Shown: positions 9,642 through 19,902 of the stretch, one piece after another
Layout: every line of letters starts with the position of its first letter
Position numbering within the stretch: the stretch's first letter is position 1
NCBI RefSeq assembly: GCF_000187245.1
Contig: NC_027863.1
Location: 680,735-744,734 of the forward strand
Reading direction: 5' to 3'
Length of the DNA stretch: 64,000 nucleotides
Origin: Ogataea parapolymorpha DL-1
Lineage: Eukaryota; Ascomycota; Pichiomycetes; Pichiales; Pichiaceae
Translations under genes and position numbers: made by a program
The notes under the pieces: generated by a model
Told to the model about the DNA's origin: nothing
Database searches by the model: none
The model's input: the letters and a program-made list of their open reading frames with translations, nothing else

Positions 9642-11210
9642 ATGTTTGGCAACACAGCAGGCGCCTCATCTACAGGCGGAACAGGCTTCTCTTTCGGGGG
9701 CTCTAATGCTTCGAAGCCTGCATTTTCCTTTGGGAACACTCAAAACAATACTCCAGCTGGCTCCCAGCCCAATTCTACAGGCGGTCTGTTTGGGGCCAAT
9801 AACAACAATACCACGGGATCTACAAACATCTTTGGGGCCAATTCGAATACAAGCAATGCGTCAACTGGATTTGGAAACACAAATTCCTCGACTTCTGGAG
9901 GATTATTTGGAAATAACACCACCTCAGGTGGATTATTTGGCCAAAACAATACGTCCACCGCACCAAAACCAGCATTCTCGTTTGGTAATAATGCAAACAA
10001 TACCAATCAAACAGGAGCCTCCGCAAACACAGGTTTCTCATTTGGAGGAGCTTCGAACACTCAAAATAATACGCAAACTGGCAACCAAACTGGAGGCCTT
10101 TTCGGATCCTCAAGCACTTCTGCTCCTTCCACGAATACGGGATTCTCTTTCGGAAATACCAACAATGCAGCCAATAATACATCCAATACGTCCACCAGTT
10201 TATTTGGAAATAAACCTGGAGGGCTATTTGGACAACCGTCTCAACCTACCGGCACAGGCTCTTCACTATTTGGAGGAAATCAGCAATCAGGCTCAGGTGG
10301 CCTTCTGGGTAACCAGCAAAACACTGTTGGCACATCGGGAGGTCTTTTTGGCAATCAACAAAATAGCAGTTTAGGAGGCACAGGCAGTCTTTTTGGCAAC
10401 CAACAAAATACATCTGGAACGTCTGGAGCATTATTTGGCAACCAGCAACAAAATACAAATCTCAACCAGCCCCAACTGCCTCCGTTAAACCCTATGACCA
10501 AAGTGAGCGATCTACCGGAGGCTTTTCAAAAAGAGCTGGAGCAGCTGGACCAATACATTCAGACTCAAGTGGCTATTGCGGAGCGACTAAAGAACGACGA
10601 GGATGAACACAAAGAACTTATCAACAGCATTCCTAGAGACATTGATTTCCTTGAGAAACGTTACTTTTCTACTAACCAGGCTCTTAATAGCGACCTGAAG
10701 TTCGTCGAAAGCTTCAAAAACAAGACCCTCGAAAATTTTGACAACTGGGTGGAGAAATTAATCAAGGTCTATTTACAGCTGACCAATCCAATGATTCTGG
10801 GAATGTCCAACAACGAGCAAGCAAAGTCTGCAGATGGCACGGTAACCCAAATCATTGGAGTTAATGGAGTTAGGACTGCAGGCCTTTTGCAATCGCAGCC
10901 TTCCAAGTCGCAACAGCTGGATAAAGACTCCCATGTGAATGTTCCTCAAATCCTCAACAGCTACTACAGTGCCAAGATTGAAGAGTTTAGACAAAACATT
11001 GACAAGTACCAGTTGATTCTGCAAGAAGTAGAAAATTCAATTAGCGATCTAGACAAGGTTTCATTAAGTGGAGGCCCGGCCATCGGTTCATACGGTCTCG
11101 ATATGATTGTCAGCACATTGAAGGAAGAATTCCAGCTTTATGTCGAGCTGGCCAATGAGTTTGCAGAAGTCCACCATCAGGTTAAAAGGCTCGATGACGG
11201 GTCAATATAG
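9642..11210 (+). CDS. NUP49: GLFG nucleoporin Nup49
   Basis: A 522-residue FG nucleoporin. Residues 1-280 are Asn/Thr/Gly/Ser-rich with about ten LFG and five FSFG motifs. Residues 285-522 are helical and coiled coil, including QVAIAERLKNDEDEHKELI and SIPRDIDFLEKRYFSTNQ, which match the Nup49/Nup58 C-terminal domain. Nup49 forms the central-channel trimer with Nsp1 and Nup57. The FG repeats form the permeability barrier and bind transport receptors. The first ATG is at 9642. Divergent from XRN1 across 138 bp, convergent with TMA23 (44-bp gap). Nup57 is the main alternative; the SIPRDIDFLEKR segment favours Nup49. Confidence 0.85.
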   Translation: MFGNTAGASSTGGTGFSFGGSNASKPAFSFGNTQNNTPAGSQPNSTGGLFGANNNNTTGSTNIFGANSNTSNASTGFGNTNSSTSGGLFGNNTTSGGLFGQNNTSTAPKPAFSFGNNANNTNQTGASANTGFSFGGASNTQNNTQTGNQTGGLFGSSSTSAPSTNTGFSFGNTNNAANNTSNTSTSLFGNKPGGLFGQPSQPTGTGSSLFGGNQQSGSGGLLGNQQNTVGTSGGLFGNQQNSSLGGTGSLFGNQQNTSGTSGALFGNQQQNTNLNQPQLPPLNPMTKVSDLPEAFQKELEQLDQYIQTQVAIAERLKNDEDEHKELINSIPRDIDFLEKRYFSTNQALNSDLKFVESFKNKTLENFDNWVEKLIKVYLQLTNPMILGMSNNEQAKSADGTVTQIIGVNGVRTAGLLQSQPSKSQQLDKDSHVNVPQILNSYYSAKIEEFRQNIDKYQLILQEVENSISDLDKVSLSGGPAIGSYGLDMIVSTLKEEFQLYVELANEFAEVHHQVKRLDDGSI

Positions 11211-11254
11211 ATGTACATTATGTATGCAGCGAATGTATGAAATATGCAGCGAAG

Positions 11255-11764
11255 TTATGTCTTGGACTTGTGCTTTTTTTTTATCTTCCCATCTTTCACC
11301 TTGCTCTTCTTCTTAGATTTATGCTTATCTTTCTTCTCTTTATGTTTTCTTTCCTTTCTATCTTTTTTGCACTTCTTTTCGCTCGTCTTCGACTTGTCAC
11401 CCAGATCAAATATCATCAGTTCTTCGCTTCCTGTTCTATCTATTTCCGGTTCTTTTTTTATCGTTCCTTGCAGCAGCCCCCCTTTCACGAACATCCTGTA
11501 CAGCGGTGACTGGCTTTTGGCAAATTCCTTAAGGGACTGTGCATCCTGAACAAAACTAACAGCACCATTGTTGCTCGTCACATCCAGCGATTTGAGCTGT
11601 CCGTCAAACATCTTCTCCCACCATGCCTCAGCTTGATTACTCGTGTGTCCTATTCCAAACGTATTCTTCTTATGAGTAACCAAAATAGGTCTCTTCAGGC
11701 CTCCCTGCTGCAACGCTTCCCCCTCGATCCATCCGTAGCTCTTCAAATAGCCTCGCGGGTCCAT
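11255..11764 (-). CDS. TMA23: Nucleolar G-patch protein Tma23
   Basis: A 169-residue protein. The N-terminal 100 residues carry the Tma23 pattern: YLKSYGWIEGEALQQGGLKRPILV (G-patch-like), then AWWEKMFDGQLKSLDV, then SPLYRMFVKGGLLQGTI. The last 45 residues are almost entirely Lys/Arg/Glu, a nucleolar-type tail. In Saccharomyces, Tma23 is a nucleolar protein associated with ribosome biogenesis. The start lies only 53 bp downstream of the CDC4 stop on the same strand, a very short promoter region. Convergent with NUP49. Confidence 0.9.
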   Translation of the reverse strand: MDPRGYLKSYGWIEGEALQQGGLKRPILVTHKKNTFGIGHTSNQAEAWWEKMFDGQLKSLDVTSNNGAVSFVQDAQSLKEFAKSQSPLYRMFVKGGLLQGTIKKEPEIDRTGSEELMIFDLGDKSKTSEKKCKKDRKERKHKEKKDKHKSKKKSKVKDGKIKKKHKSKT

Positions 11765-11817
11765 CTAGGAATTAATTCAATATTTTTTCTAAATTTTTTT
11801 ATCAAACCTGTTTGAAC

Positions 11818-13974
11818 TTACATAATCTGATCTGCGTTCTGGTAAAATCTGAGATTATCAGCATTGGAGTGACCAAAGTCGAGGATCTCAATGTATGTAC
11901 CCCCATCTTTCTGAACAGCAGCAATGCATCGTCTATAATCCGATTTCACTTGCCAGACATTACCATCCACATCGTCAAGCAAATCTCTGATAAACTTTCC
12001 GGTCTGCGTGTCCCACATCTTCAGCATTCCATTCGATCCTGATATGATGATGTTGTCGTTGTGCTGAATACAAGTGATTGCCGAAGTGTGTCCCCTCAAA
12101 ACATGCTTCATATCACCAGTATTTGGATCCCAGATTCTCACCGTAGAGTCGGCAGCTGCGGATACCAAAGCATTTTCAGACAGAGTGACAAGACCAACCA
12201 GATTCTGGTGGCCTTCCAAGATTGCCACCGTCTCACCCGTATTGAGGTCCCATATCCTTACTGTGTTGTCAGCGGAACCTGAAATGCACCTATTTTTCTT
12301 CACGTCCAAGACACAGCTGTATATTCTTTCAGTGTGGCCGGATAGGAGCCATTTACATTCTCCCGTTCTCAAATCCCACACGCGAGCGTTAGCATCGTAA
12401 CTGCCACTCACAAGGATATTGGCCGATCCTGAAACGGCACGGATGGAGCCCGTGTGGCCACGCAGCACTTTCACCAAGTACTTGTTAGACGTTTCGTCAA
12501 GCTCAATTGGTTCGTCCGGAAGGTCTTCGTCTTCTCCCGTTATAGGCAACCTCCAGACGTAAAGAGTCGAGTCTCTGGAACCAGTAACTACCAACGGCAC
12601 CTTAGGGAACATTATAGCATTACCTTCGTCGTCGACACCTATTTGTTTAGGCTCCAAAATCTCCAGGCATCTGACAGTCGAGGTATGGCCACGAAAAACA
12701 TGCGTGCATTTTCCCTGTTTCATATTCCAGATGCGAACTGTTCTGTCTGTTGCTCCGGAGGCCAATATGTTTCCCAGGTATTTCATTGCCCAAACACCTC
12801 CTGTATGGCCTGAAAGGACAGATCTGAGTTTTCCGGTATTGATATCATAAATGGTGATGCTATGATCAGCATCACCCGCGACGATTTTATCGTCGTCAAA
12901 TTGCAAACATGTGATCACGTCTGGGCCCTGCCCAGGCAACGTGATACGGCGAGGTTGGAAATCTGGATTTTTCCATCTTTTGGAAATTGCCAGTCTTCGT
13001 CTGTATATCCATTTCGTAATCTGACAGGAGTTCATGTCTGGATTTAGCGACTTAACCCAGTCATATTCTGACTCAAATTCATCTGTTGTGGCAATAAACC
13101 CGTCCTTGAAGAGAAGGTCTTTCCAGAAATCGTAGCTCTCCATGGAAAGCTTAAGCCAGCTTCTGCAAATTTCAGAAGTCCGCAATAAAGACTCGTAGTC
13201 AAGATACCCGAATATCTTCATACTGATCTCTGATGGTAGAAGCGAAACCAAGTCTTTTCTCAGCGAGTTCCTTATGGTCTCTTGTAATGATGAAAGAGTG
13301 GATCTATCGGTTTTCTGTAGTAATGACCAGAGCAGATAATTCACTTCTGAGGATCCGACTGGAAGCAGACTAATCAATTCATTGACGGACTTGAAAATCT
13401 CTGCTCTCTCCTCTCTTGTCTGAATCACTCTGGAGCCGTGGTCATCAGTATACTCCACTCCCTCAAAATTTTGGGGATCAACAAGGTTTCCGGACTGTAT
13501 TGGTGACGCGCTGGGTGATGGAAGCGGAAGTTGCTGCAACTCGTCAGTGTAGTTGGAGGACGTGCTTATCACGAAGTTGGATGGTGTGGCCATCTTTGCA
13601 GAATCCGAGCTGCTCGACGACGAAGCTGATGGGGATGTCACTGTCGGAGCCCCGGCCGGTAAATTATCCACCATGCGTTTTTTGCTAGGAGGACTAGACC
13701 CTGTTTTATCCACAACGGCGTTAGTATCGATAGCTATGTCTGTCATCTCAGAGTCGGAACCCCCGGACGTAAAACCTCCCGTGTTAAGGCGTTTTCTGGA
13801 GGCTCGGCTCTCGGTGTCGGGGTCTTGCCCAATATCGACGCGCGTTTCACAAGCTTTAGCTGATACGTCTTCAGAGAACGGCAACACGGAACCCAGGCTG
13901 ATGTTAGAAAGCGGATACCTGATCGAGTTCACAGAGGTGTGCTTGTTCGAGCTTGTTCTTCTAGGCGATGTCAT
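11818..13974 (-). CDS. CDC4: SCF ubiquitin ligase F-box/WD40 subunit Cdc4
   Basis: A 718-residue protein. Residues 1-180 are Ser/Pro/Thr-rich and disordered. A helical dimerisation region (about 185-240) is followed by an F-box (about 242-285: LVSLLPSEISMKIFGYL) that binds Skp1. From about residue 345 there is a WD40 propeller with repeats ending in forms such as VRIWNM, VRIWDL and LKMWDT. Cdc4 recruits phosphorylated substrates such as Sic1 to SCF for ubiquitination in the nucleus. The N-terminal block AGAPTVTSPSASSSS is low complexity. Upstream gap is 290 bp with a TATATATAA run near 14125. The stop codon overlaps a GTAAGT sequence, which I judge accidental. Confidence 0.94.
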   Translation of the reverse strand: MTSPRRTSSNKHTSVNSIRYPLSNISLGSVLPFSEDVSAKACETRVDIGQDPDTESRASRKRLNTGGFTSGGSDSEMTDIAIDTNAVVDKTGSSPPSKKRMVDNLPAGAPTVTSPSASSSSSSDSAKMATPSNFVISTSSNYTDELQQLPLPSPSASPIQSGNLVDPQNFEGVEYTDDHGSRVIQTREERAEIFKSVNELISLLPVGSSEVNYLLWSLLQKTDRSTLSSLQETIRNSLRKDLVSLLPSEISMKIFGYLDYESLLRTSEICRSWLKLSMESYDFWKDLLFKDGFIATTDEFESEYDWVKSLNPDMNSCQITKWIYRRRLAISKRWKNPDFQPRRITLPGQGPDVITCLQFDDDKIVAGDADHSITIYDINTGKLRSVLSGHTGGVWAMKYLGNILASGATDRTVRIWNMKQGKCTHVFRGHTSTVRCLEILEPKQIGVDDEGNAIMFPKVPLVVTGSRDSTLYVWRLPITGEDEDLPDEPIELDETSNKYLVKVLRGHTGSIRAVSGSANILVSGSYDANARVWDLRTGECKWLLSGHTERIYSCVLDVKKNRCISGSADNTVRIWDLNTGETVAILEGHQNLVGLVTLSENALVSAAADSTVRIWDPNTGDMKHVLRGHTSAITCIQHNDNIIISGSNGMLKMWDTQTGKFIRDLLDDVDGNVWQVKSDYRRCIAAVQKDGGTYIEILDFGHSNADNLRFYQNADQIM

Positions 13975-14264
13975 GGTATATTTTGGTGGGAGATTGCGGT
14001 GTTGTTGTGTTTGCCTTCACCAACCTCTTAGTGTAAAAGCTTTTGACTGTAAAAGGGAATAACGGAAAACAAATAGCTGTAATAGTTGCGAGACTGTGTT
14101 CGTGAATAGTGGACCTGTAACTATATATAATCTAAACTCTGCTTTCCGCTTCAAAACAACATAATTATATTTAATTTTATTTCTCCTGCCGATTCTGCTA
14201 CAAAATTTCTGGCCGCACCGAAAAAAAATCCCATCGCGCTTGGATGTCAAGCCTTACAATAGTT

Positions 14265-15101
14265 TCAACTGTGTCGCTGTTTTTTCATCTTTTTCTGAAT
14301 TCTGGAAAACTCCTCATCATCTAGATCGTACTCAGATTGCTTGGACCTTTTGGATTGTTTTTTACTTTGTTTGCTGTATTTGGCGATGAGGTTGTCAAAA
14401 GTATGCGATTTTTTAGACTGGATCAGCTGCCGCAAGGAATCTTCTGATCCGTCCAGTTTAAGCTGGTTTTTCTCATTGATTTCCTTCAGAGCCTCCTCCG
14501 CCTCTTTGCTCTCCTTCTTCAACTGACGGAACATCTTCTTCATTTCTGAGCTACGGTTTTTGACATACGTCGTCCAGTTCTTGTAGTTCTTCAGCTCACC
14601 ATCCACAACCATCTGTTGCACCAGCTTGAACATGCGGTCCTCTTCCCCTTTCGAGAATTCCAAATGAGGTATTGTCTCAAACAGACGTAAAAACTCTCCC
14701 TCGTAGTAGATCATCGTTTCCAACACGTCTTGGTATTCCTCCTCTGAGCCCTGATAGCTTTTCTTATCCTTTTCGATCAGCTCAGCAGTGACTTTTACAT
14801 CTGACTCTCTCATCTCCTGGAAGAACGCATACCAATCGAAATCGTCATCATCTGCTACGCTCTCATCTAAGTTTCCTGTTTTATCGTAACGTTCGCGTCT
14901 TTTCGGATCACCCAGTACCTGATAGCTAAACTGTATCTTCTCAAACTTTGTTTTGTACTTCTTCTGATCATGCTCCAATAATTTGTCAGGATGATACTTG
15001 AGACACAGTTTATAATAGGCCTTCTTTATCAACGGCGGTGCGTCCTGGGGATTGCACCCCAATTCTGCGTACGGATCAATGTCTGGGAATGGGACAGTCA
15101 T
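14265..15101 (-). CDS. DNAJC9-like J-domain protein
   Basis: A 278-residue protein with a J domain at about residues 8-73, including the HPD motif (KYHPDK) and the C-terminal GDPKRRERYDKTG. After an acidic segment (VADDDDFDW) comes a helical region with YYEGEFLRLFETIPHLE and DRMFKLVQQMVVDGELK, resembling the C-terminal part of DNAJC9, a J protein that also chaperones histones H3-H4. The tail is Lys-rich. The first ATG is at 15101; one upstream TTG codon is not used. Saccharomyces has no clear DNAJC9, so this is an ancestral gene kept here. The histone role is inferred from family similarity. Confidence 0.75.
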   Translation of the reverse strand: MTVPFPDIDPYAELGCNPQDAPPLIKKAYYKLCLKYHPDKLLEHDQKKYKTKFEKIQFSYQVLGDPKRRERYDKTGNLDESVADDDDFDWYAFFQEMRESDVKVTAELIEKDKKSYQGSEEEYQDVLETMIYYEGEFLRLFETIPHLEFSKGEEDRMFKLVQQMVVDGELKNYKNWTTYVKNRSSEMKKMFRQLKKESKEAEEALKEINEKNQLKLDGSEDSLRQLIQSKKSHTFDNLIAKYSKQSKKQSKRSKQSEYDLDDEEFSRIQKKMKKQRHS

Positions 15102-15139
15102 CAATTAAATGCTATAATTTCGCGTAGCTAAAAAAAATA

Positions 15140-15805
15140 CTAAATATTTTGGTAGTTGTGGTTCTCTTGGGCAAGGAGGTTTTTGTGGTCTGCTGGATTC
15201 GCCGCAGACTCGTATAGTGTCACCACTGGGTCTTTGGCCAACGGAGTGAATTCTCCACGTAGTTCTATGGAGTAAAGTTTAAGCACCTCGTCGTCGTTAT
15301 CGCTCCAATTGTTCTGGAAAAAAAGTGTGAGAGAGGAGACCCCGCTGAAGTGGTGGCGAGGGAGATAATGTTCCACAAAAGTGTCGTCCGCGACAACTTC
15401 TCGTGGCAACTCTCCATCAATTTCAAGGCCAATTTGTGGTTGCTCGATCTCGTGCGTAGCCTTTGTGTCCCCCACGGAATCAAAGTCTAAGCTGTCTTGG
15501 TTCTTGTAAAGCTTGATGATGCGGGGACAGTGGTCTGGTTGGCGGGCTGTCCGAAGTATGATCGAGTATAGCTTCACTGATCCTTGAAAGGGGATTCTGA
15601 GTATGAATTGGTTATCGGCATCTGATCTGATTTCAGGTATCACTTCGTACTTGTTGGTTTGCGTCTTGAACAGTTTCTCCAGGTCAGAAGACGGATTTGC
15701 AACATTCAAAGCCACCAGCTGGGTCGTGAGCACATGGGAATTGATTGACTGCGACTCGTTTGTAGGAATTGGAGGGACGCCGTGTGAATGACGGTGACAG
15801 GACAT
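15140..15805 (-). CDS. PITH domain protein (PITHD1-like)
   Basis: A 221-residue protein starting MSCHRHSHG. The His/Cys-rich start followed by a PITH domain (about residues 25-195) is the layout of eukaryotic PITHD1. Visible landmarks are the stretch with ILRIPFQGSVKLYSIILR, and near the end DEVLKLYSIELRGEF. PITH (DUF1000) was named from proteasome-interacting thioredoxins, where it contacts the 26S proteasome; the stand-alone protein has no settled role in yeasts. No membrane segment or signal is seen. It diverges from POP6 across 49 bp. Confidence 0.82.
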   Translation of the reverse strand: MSCHRHSHGVPPIPTNESQSINSHVLTTQLVALNVANPSSDLEKLFKTQTNKYEVIPEIRSDADNQFILRIPFQGSVKLYSIILRTARQPDHCPRIIKLYKNQDSLDFDSVGDTKATHEIEQPQIGLEIDGELPREVVADDTFVEHYLPRHHFSGVSSLTLFFQNNWSDNDDEVLKLYSIELRGEFTPLAKDPVVTLYESAANPADHKNLLAQENHNYQNI

Positions 15806-15854
15806 TAGCTGTAAAATAAATAATACTCAGGGAAAAAAATAGCAGTAAATTACT

Positions 15855-16271
15855 ATGGACGAGGCTGTTTTAAAACACCTCCAGCGCGTGCCAAATTTGG
15901 AACAAGTGGTTGTCCGGAAAAACGACGGCATAAAAGAGAAGCTGGATGTTTTGCTGTCCAAATGCGAGCAGACACCGGCAAATATCGTGCTGATGGCAGA
16001 GAATGAAGGAATACAAAAACTGCTTACAATCGTGGAAATCATGAAAAGAAAACACCCAACTCATCAGCAATTCAACAAGCTTACCTACAGGGAAAAGTCT
16101 AGAGAGGCCTCCGGGCCGCAGGACGAACTGCGGCTGCAAAAACCTATAAAAATGCCTATTCTTTACATCTACCTCCACATCGGCACAGACGACTCGAAAA
16201 CTATAGATATGGACGAATTGAAGTCCCAGCTCGCAGACGCCGACTGGTCGTGCCAGTCTAGCTCAAATTAA
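15855..16271 (+). CDS. POP6: RNase P/MRP subunit Pop6 (Alba fold)
   Basis: A 138-residue protein. The region from NIVLMAENEGIQKLLTIVEI through FNKLTYREKSREA to IKMPILYIYL lines up with the Saccharomyces Pop6 pattern (IQKMLSILEIFKK, QWNKLTSFDIKRE, LKVPILVTLV). Pop6 is an Alba-like protein that pairs with Pop7 and binds the P3 arm of RNase P and RNase MRP RNA in the nucleolus. Length is close to the usual 158. The ATG at 15855 is the first in frame. Alba-family alternatives such as Pop7 fit less well. It shares a 49-bp divergent promoter with the PITH gene. Confidence 0.8.
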   Translation: MDEAVLKHLQRVPNLEQVVVRKNDGIKEKLDVLLSKCEQTPANIVLMAENEGIQKLLTIVEIMKRKHPTHQQFNKLTYREKSREASGPQDELRLQKPIKMPILYIYLHIGTDDSKTIDMDELKSQLADADWSCQSSSN

Positions 16272-16319
16272 TATCGCATGATCGAAATGTATATTTTTGT
16301 CTATACCGTTTGTAATTGC

Positions 16320-16610
16320 CTACTCCTGGGATTCAGATTGAGGCTCTGAACTCGTCTGGAACTTGTCAACAGAGAGGTCACCTGGGAAAGTACCGTTGGC
16401 CCTTTGCTCATCCCACTCATCAACCCACGAAGTTGGGCACAGGGACTGGAAAGTGGACAAGAACACTTTGCATGGTCCAAAGTCCTCACCCTTAAGAGCA
16501 ACACACTTGTGGTAGTCCAGGTAGGATTGGTAGCAGTGCTTGGTCTGGTTTTGTTGAGGGAATCTAGCGTCGAAGCCCGGGGTTTGGAGTTTGTATTGTG
16601 GTTCACTCAT
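16320..16610 (-). CDS. COX12: Cytochrome c oxidase subunit VIb, Cox12
   Basis: A 96-residue protein with the twin CX9C motif: Cys26 and Cys36 in CYQSYLDYHKC, then Cys47 and Cys58 around CKVFLSTFQSLC. The block GFDARFPQQNQTKH is nearly invariant in Cox12. The protein is imported into the mitochondrial intermembrane space by the Mia40 relay and sits on complex IV near the cytochrome c site. Length is slightly above the Saccharomyces form (83) owing to a Ser/Gln/Glu tail. A CCAAT box upstream fits respiratory control. Confidence 0.96.
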   Translation of the reverse strand: MSEPQYKLQTPGFDARFPQQNQTKHCYQSYLDYHKCVALKGEDFGPCKVFLSTFQSLCPTSWVDEWDEQRANGTFPGDLSVDKFQTSSEPQSESQE

Positions 16611-16731
16611 GATGCAGTCTGCTGATTGAGGAGTGTATAGGGCGATTTTCGAAAAAAATTTCCAGCCTGCTACGGGACGCTTCCCGCGAAAATTGCCTGT
16701 TCAATAGCATGTTGTATTTTTACACTATTTC

Positions 16732-16736
16732 ATTGG
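16732..16736 (-). promoter_or_regulatory. CCAAT box in the COX12/GRC3 divergent promoter
   Basis: ATTGG on the plus strand reads CCAAT (in GGCCAATGAA) toward COX12, 122 bp before its ATG. The HAP2/3/4/5 complex binds CCAAT in respiratory gene promoters. A single short motif, so assignment is by context. Confidence 0.35.
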
Positions 16737-16807
16737 CCGGGGTCTTGCTTATGTAAGAAACTCGTCTGAGGTGAATTTTTTTACTATGCAACAAAAAAGC
16801 GTGTCGC

Positions 16808-18706
16808 ATGTCTAGAGGAGGCCCGTCGATAAGTGCTTTTGCGGCGCTGAGCAGCGCTGACGATGACGAACTGATTGGTTACGAACAGTCAGACGAGGAC
16901 GCTGAGTCTGTGGGTGAGCAACGGCCAGTTTCTGAGCCGCCAGAGCTGGCTCCTTCCAAGCCCTCTGTGCCTGTCTACTCAGCTCCAAATGCCCCCGTTG
17001 TTGTTTCTTGCTCAAAGTTTGTGCCCACCAATGAGAATGTGGTTTATGGACGGGGTTATGTAGTTATTGGGCTGAAAGCAGACGAATTTCTTATGGTCAA
17101 GGGCCAGTACACGTTGAAAATCCAGAGAGGAGCCGTGCAAATAGACTCTATCTTGTACCACTCGAGCCATGATGCTATCAAAATATACGGGCTGTCACTT
17201 TCCAGTATTCCACTAATCTCAGCTGCACAGGTTACCGACCAGAGTCTAGTCGAAGATACGGTTCTGCCAGAAACGGAACATTTATTCACGCCAAACTACA
17301 AATCGGTGATTAGACTCGATGACGTTTTTGACGGCATGGAGAAAATAGGCCTTCTTTATCCGCAATTGAAGAATATCCATCCAAACAGGGAGGATATTGA
17401 CGAGTTTGAGGGCTCTGCATTCGCTAAATCTTTTTACCCTTACTCTTTCAAAGTGGTGGAAAGCCCGAGTAATAATCTTGGCACATATATCAACAAAACC
17501 TGGAAAAACGCTTTGGAAACGCTTGTCAATGATTCTGGGGCTGCTGATAGCATGCGTGTATTAGTCATTGGGGCCAAAAATACCGGCAAATCCACGTTTC
17601 TTCGACTGCTACTTAATAAACTGGCGTCTCACGAGCATATCTCGCCCAAAGTGTTAGACATTGATCCAGGACAACCTGAATATTCTCTTCCTGACTGTAT
17701 ATCTTTGACTACGCACCACAGACCCATACATGGTCAATACTTTCCGTTCCTTTGCGACCGTCCAGCACGATCTTGCTATATTGGTTTCAATACTCCCCAA
17801 CGTCAGCCCATCAAGTATATTTCGCAGCTGAAAGCGTTGGCAACACATCTGGACATGGAAAATGGTCCGATGCTAATAAATTCTCCGGGGTGGATCAAAG
17901 GATTCGGAGTCGAGATTCTGAAAGAGCTTACTGCTGCAGTCCGTCCAACTCACCTTGTCTACCTTTCCTTTGGCGGCGAAGACGATAACCAGCTGTTATG
18001 CAATCTGACCTACGAAAATCTCATACGCGTTCCTGTCCCTGGGTTCACTTCTAGGGCATCTGATATAGTGCGCTACTCACCTTCTCAAATCCGCAACTTT
18101 AGACTGCTATCTTATTTCCATTACAATCGCTACGACAAGACATTTGATTTTGAGCCATTGCTGGCAAGATCTCCATACAAAATCAGCTATGCCGATTTCT
18201 CTAACAGAGAGAAACTACTTAGATTCCCAGGGTTGTCGGGTATTTCCATTTTGGATGCTGCAAACATCAACCACGAGGACCTGGTCGAGTGCTTGGAAAC
18301 TCAAGTCGTGGCGGTGTTTGAGCTTGAAAATGAGGAATTTATTAACTATTACGACGAGATGGTCCAGCATAATCAACTGAGCTCACTCGAGTCCTATCCG
18401 AATCTTTTCAACAATACCCTCGAATCGGTGGTGTCTGAATTTCGAGGCTTAGCTTTGATCCATTCAATCAACACCACGGCCAAATACATCAATCTATACA
18501 CGCCAATTGATGTTGCACGTCTCTCCAAGTCACTGGCCACCAACGAAACCAAACTGGTGTTGGTGAAAGGACGATCCGATCTTCCAACAGAGGAACTCAT
18601 CCCCAAAATGATTGCCAAGACGGCTCTTCCATACGTCACATACACGGCCTTTGGCAAAGGTGCGAAATCCGTGAATGTTCGACGCAACATTCAGCGCAAA
18701 AAATAG
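16808..18706 (+). CDS. GRC3: Polynucleotide 5'-hydroxyl kinase Grc3
   Basis: A 632-residue protein of the Clp1/Grc3 kinase family. The Walker A loop GAKNTGKST sits near residues 253-261. Downstream are the Clp1-type block LDIDPGQPEYS and the Walker B-like region near MLINSPGWIKGFG. Grc3 phosphorylates the 5'-OH end made when Las1 cuts ITS2 in pre-rRNA, allowing Rat1 trimming, and it also helps RNA polymerase I termination. The N-terminal 60 residues are acidic and Pro-rich; the C-terminus is basic (KSVNVRRNIQRKK). Length is the usual 630. Divergent from COX12 across 197 bp. Confidence 0.93.
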   Translation: MSRGGPSISAFAALSSADDDELIGYEQSDEDAESVGEQRPVSEPPELAPSKPSVPVYSAPNAPVVVSCSKFVPTNENVVYGRGYVVIGLKADEFLMVKGQYTLKIQRGAVQIDSILYHSSHDAIKIYGLSLSSIPLISAAQVTDQSLVEDTVLPETEHLFTPNYKSVIRLDDVFDGMEKIGLLYPQLKNIHPNREDIDEFEGSAFAKSFYPYSFKVVESPSNNLGTYINKTWKNALETLVNDSGAADSMRVLVIGAKNTGKSTFLRLLLNKLASHEHISPKVLDIDPGQPEYSLPDCISLTTHHRPIHGQYFPFLCDRPARSCYIGFNTPQRQPIKYISQLKALATHLDMENGPMLINSPGWIKGFGVEILKELTAAVRPTHLVYLSFGGEDDNQLLCNLTYENLIRVPVPGFTSRASDIVRYSPSQIRNFRLLSYFHYNRYDKTFDFEPLLARSPYKISYADFSNREKLLRFPGLSGISILDAANINHEDLVECLETQVVAVFELENEEFINYYDEMVQHNQLSSLESYPNLFNNTLESVVSEFRGLALIHSINTTAKYINLYTPIDVARLSKSLATNETKLVLVKGRSDLPTEELIPKMIAKTALPYVTYTAFGKGAKSVNVRRNIQRKK

Positions 18707-18787
18707 ATAGCATAGACTCATATCTCATGTAGCTACCAAAAACTGCATTTGATTACTCTTTTGAGTTTTCCAAAGCGAGAAATTTAA

Positions 18788-19852
<1,065 letters not shown>

Positions 19853-19902
19853 ATAATCATAGACCGGCTATGAAAACACTAGTAATAAATAAAGATAAAG
19901 TT

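Noticed and set aside
9646..10374. A 242-codon frame inside the NUP49 repeat region
   Set aside because: It is a shifted reading of the FG-repeat DNA; the repeat composition keeps several frames open.
11760..11825. GTAAGT overlapping the CDC4 stop and CTAG just before the TMA23 ATG, which could be an intron joining the two genes
   Set aside because: Joining them does not keep the TMA23 frame, there is no CTAAC-type branch point, and both genes have complete ends of their own.
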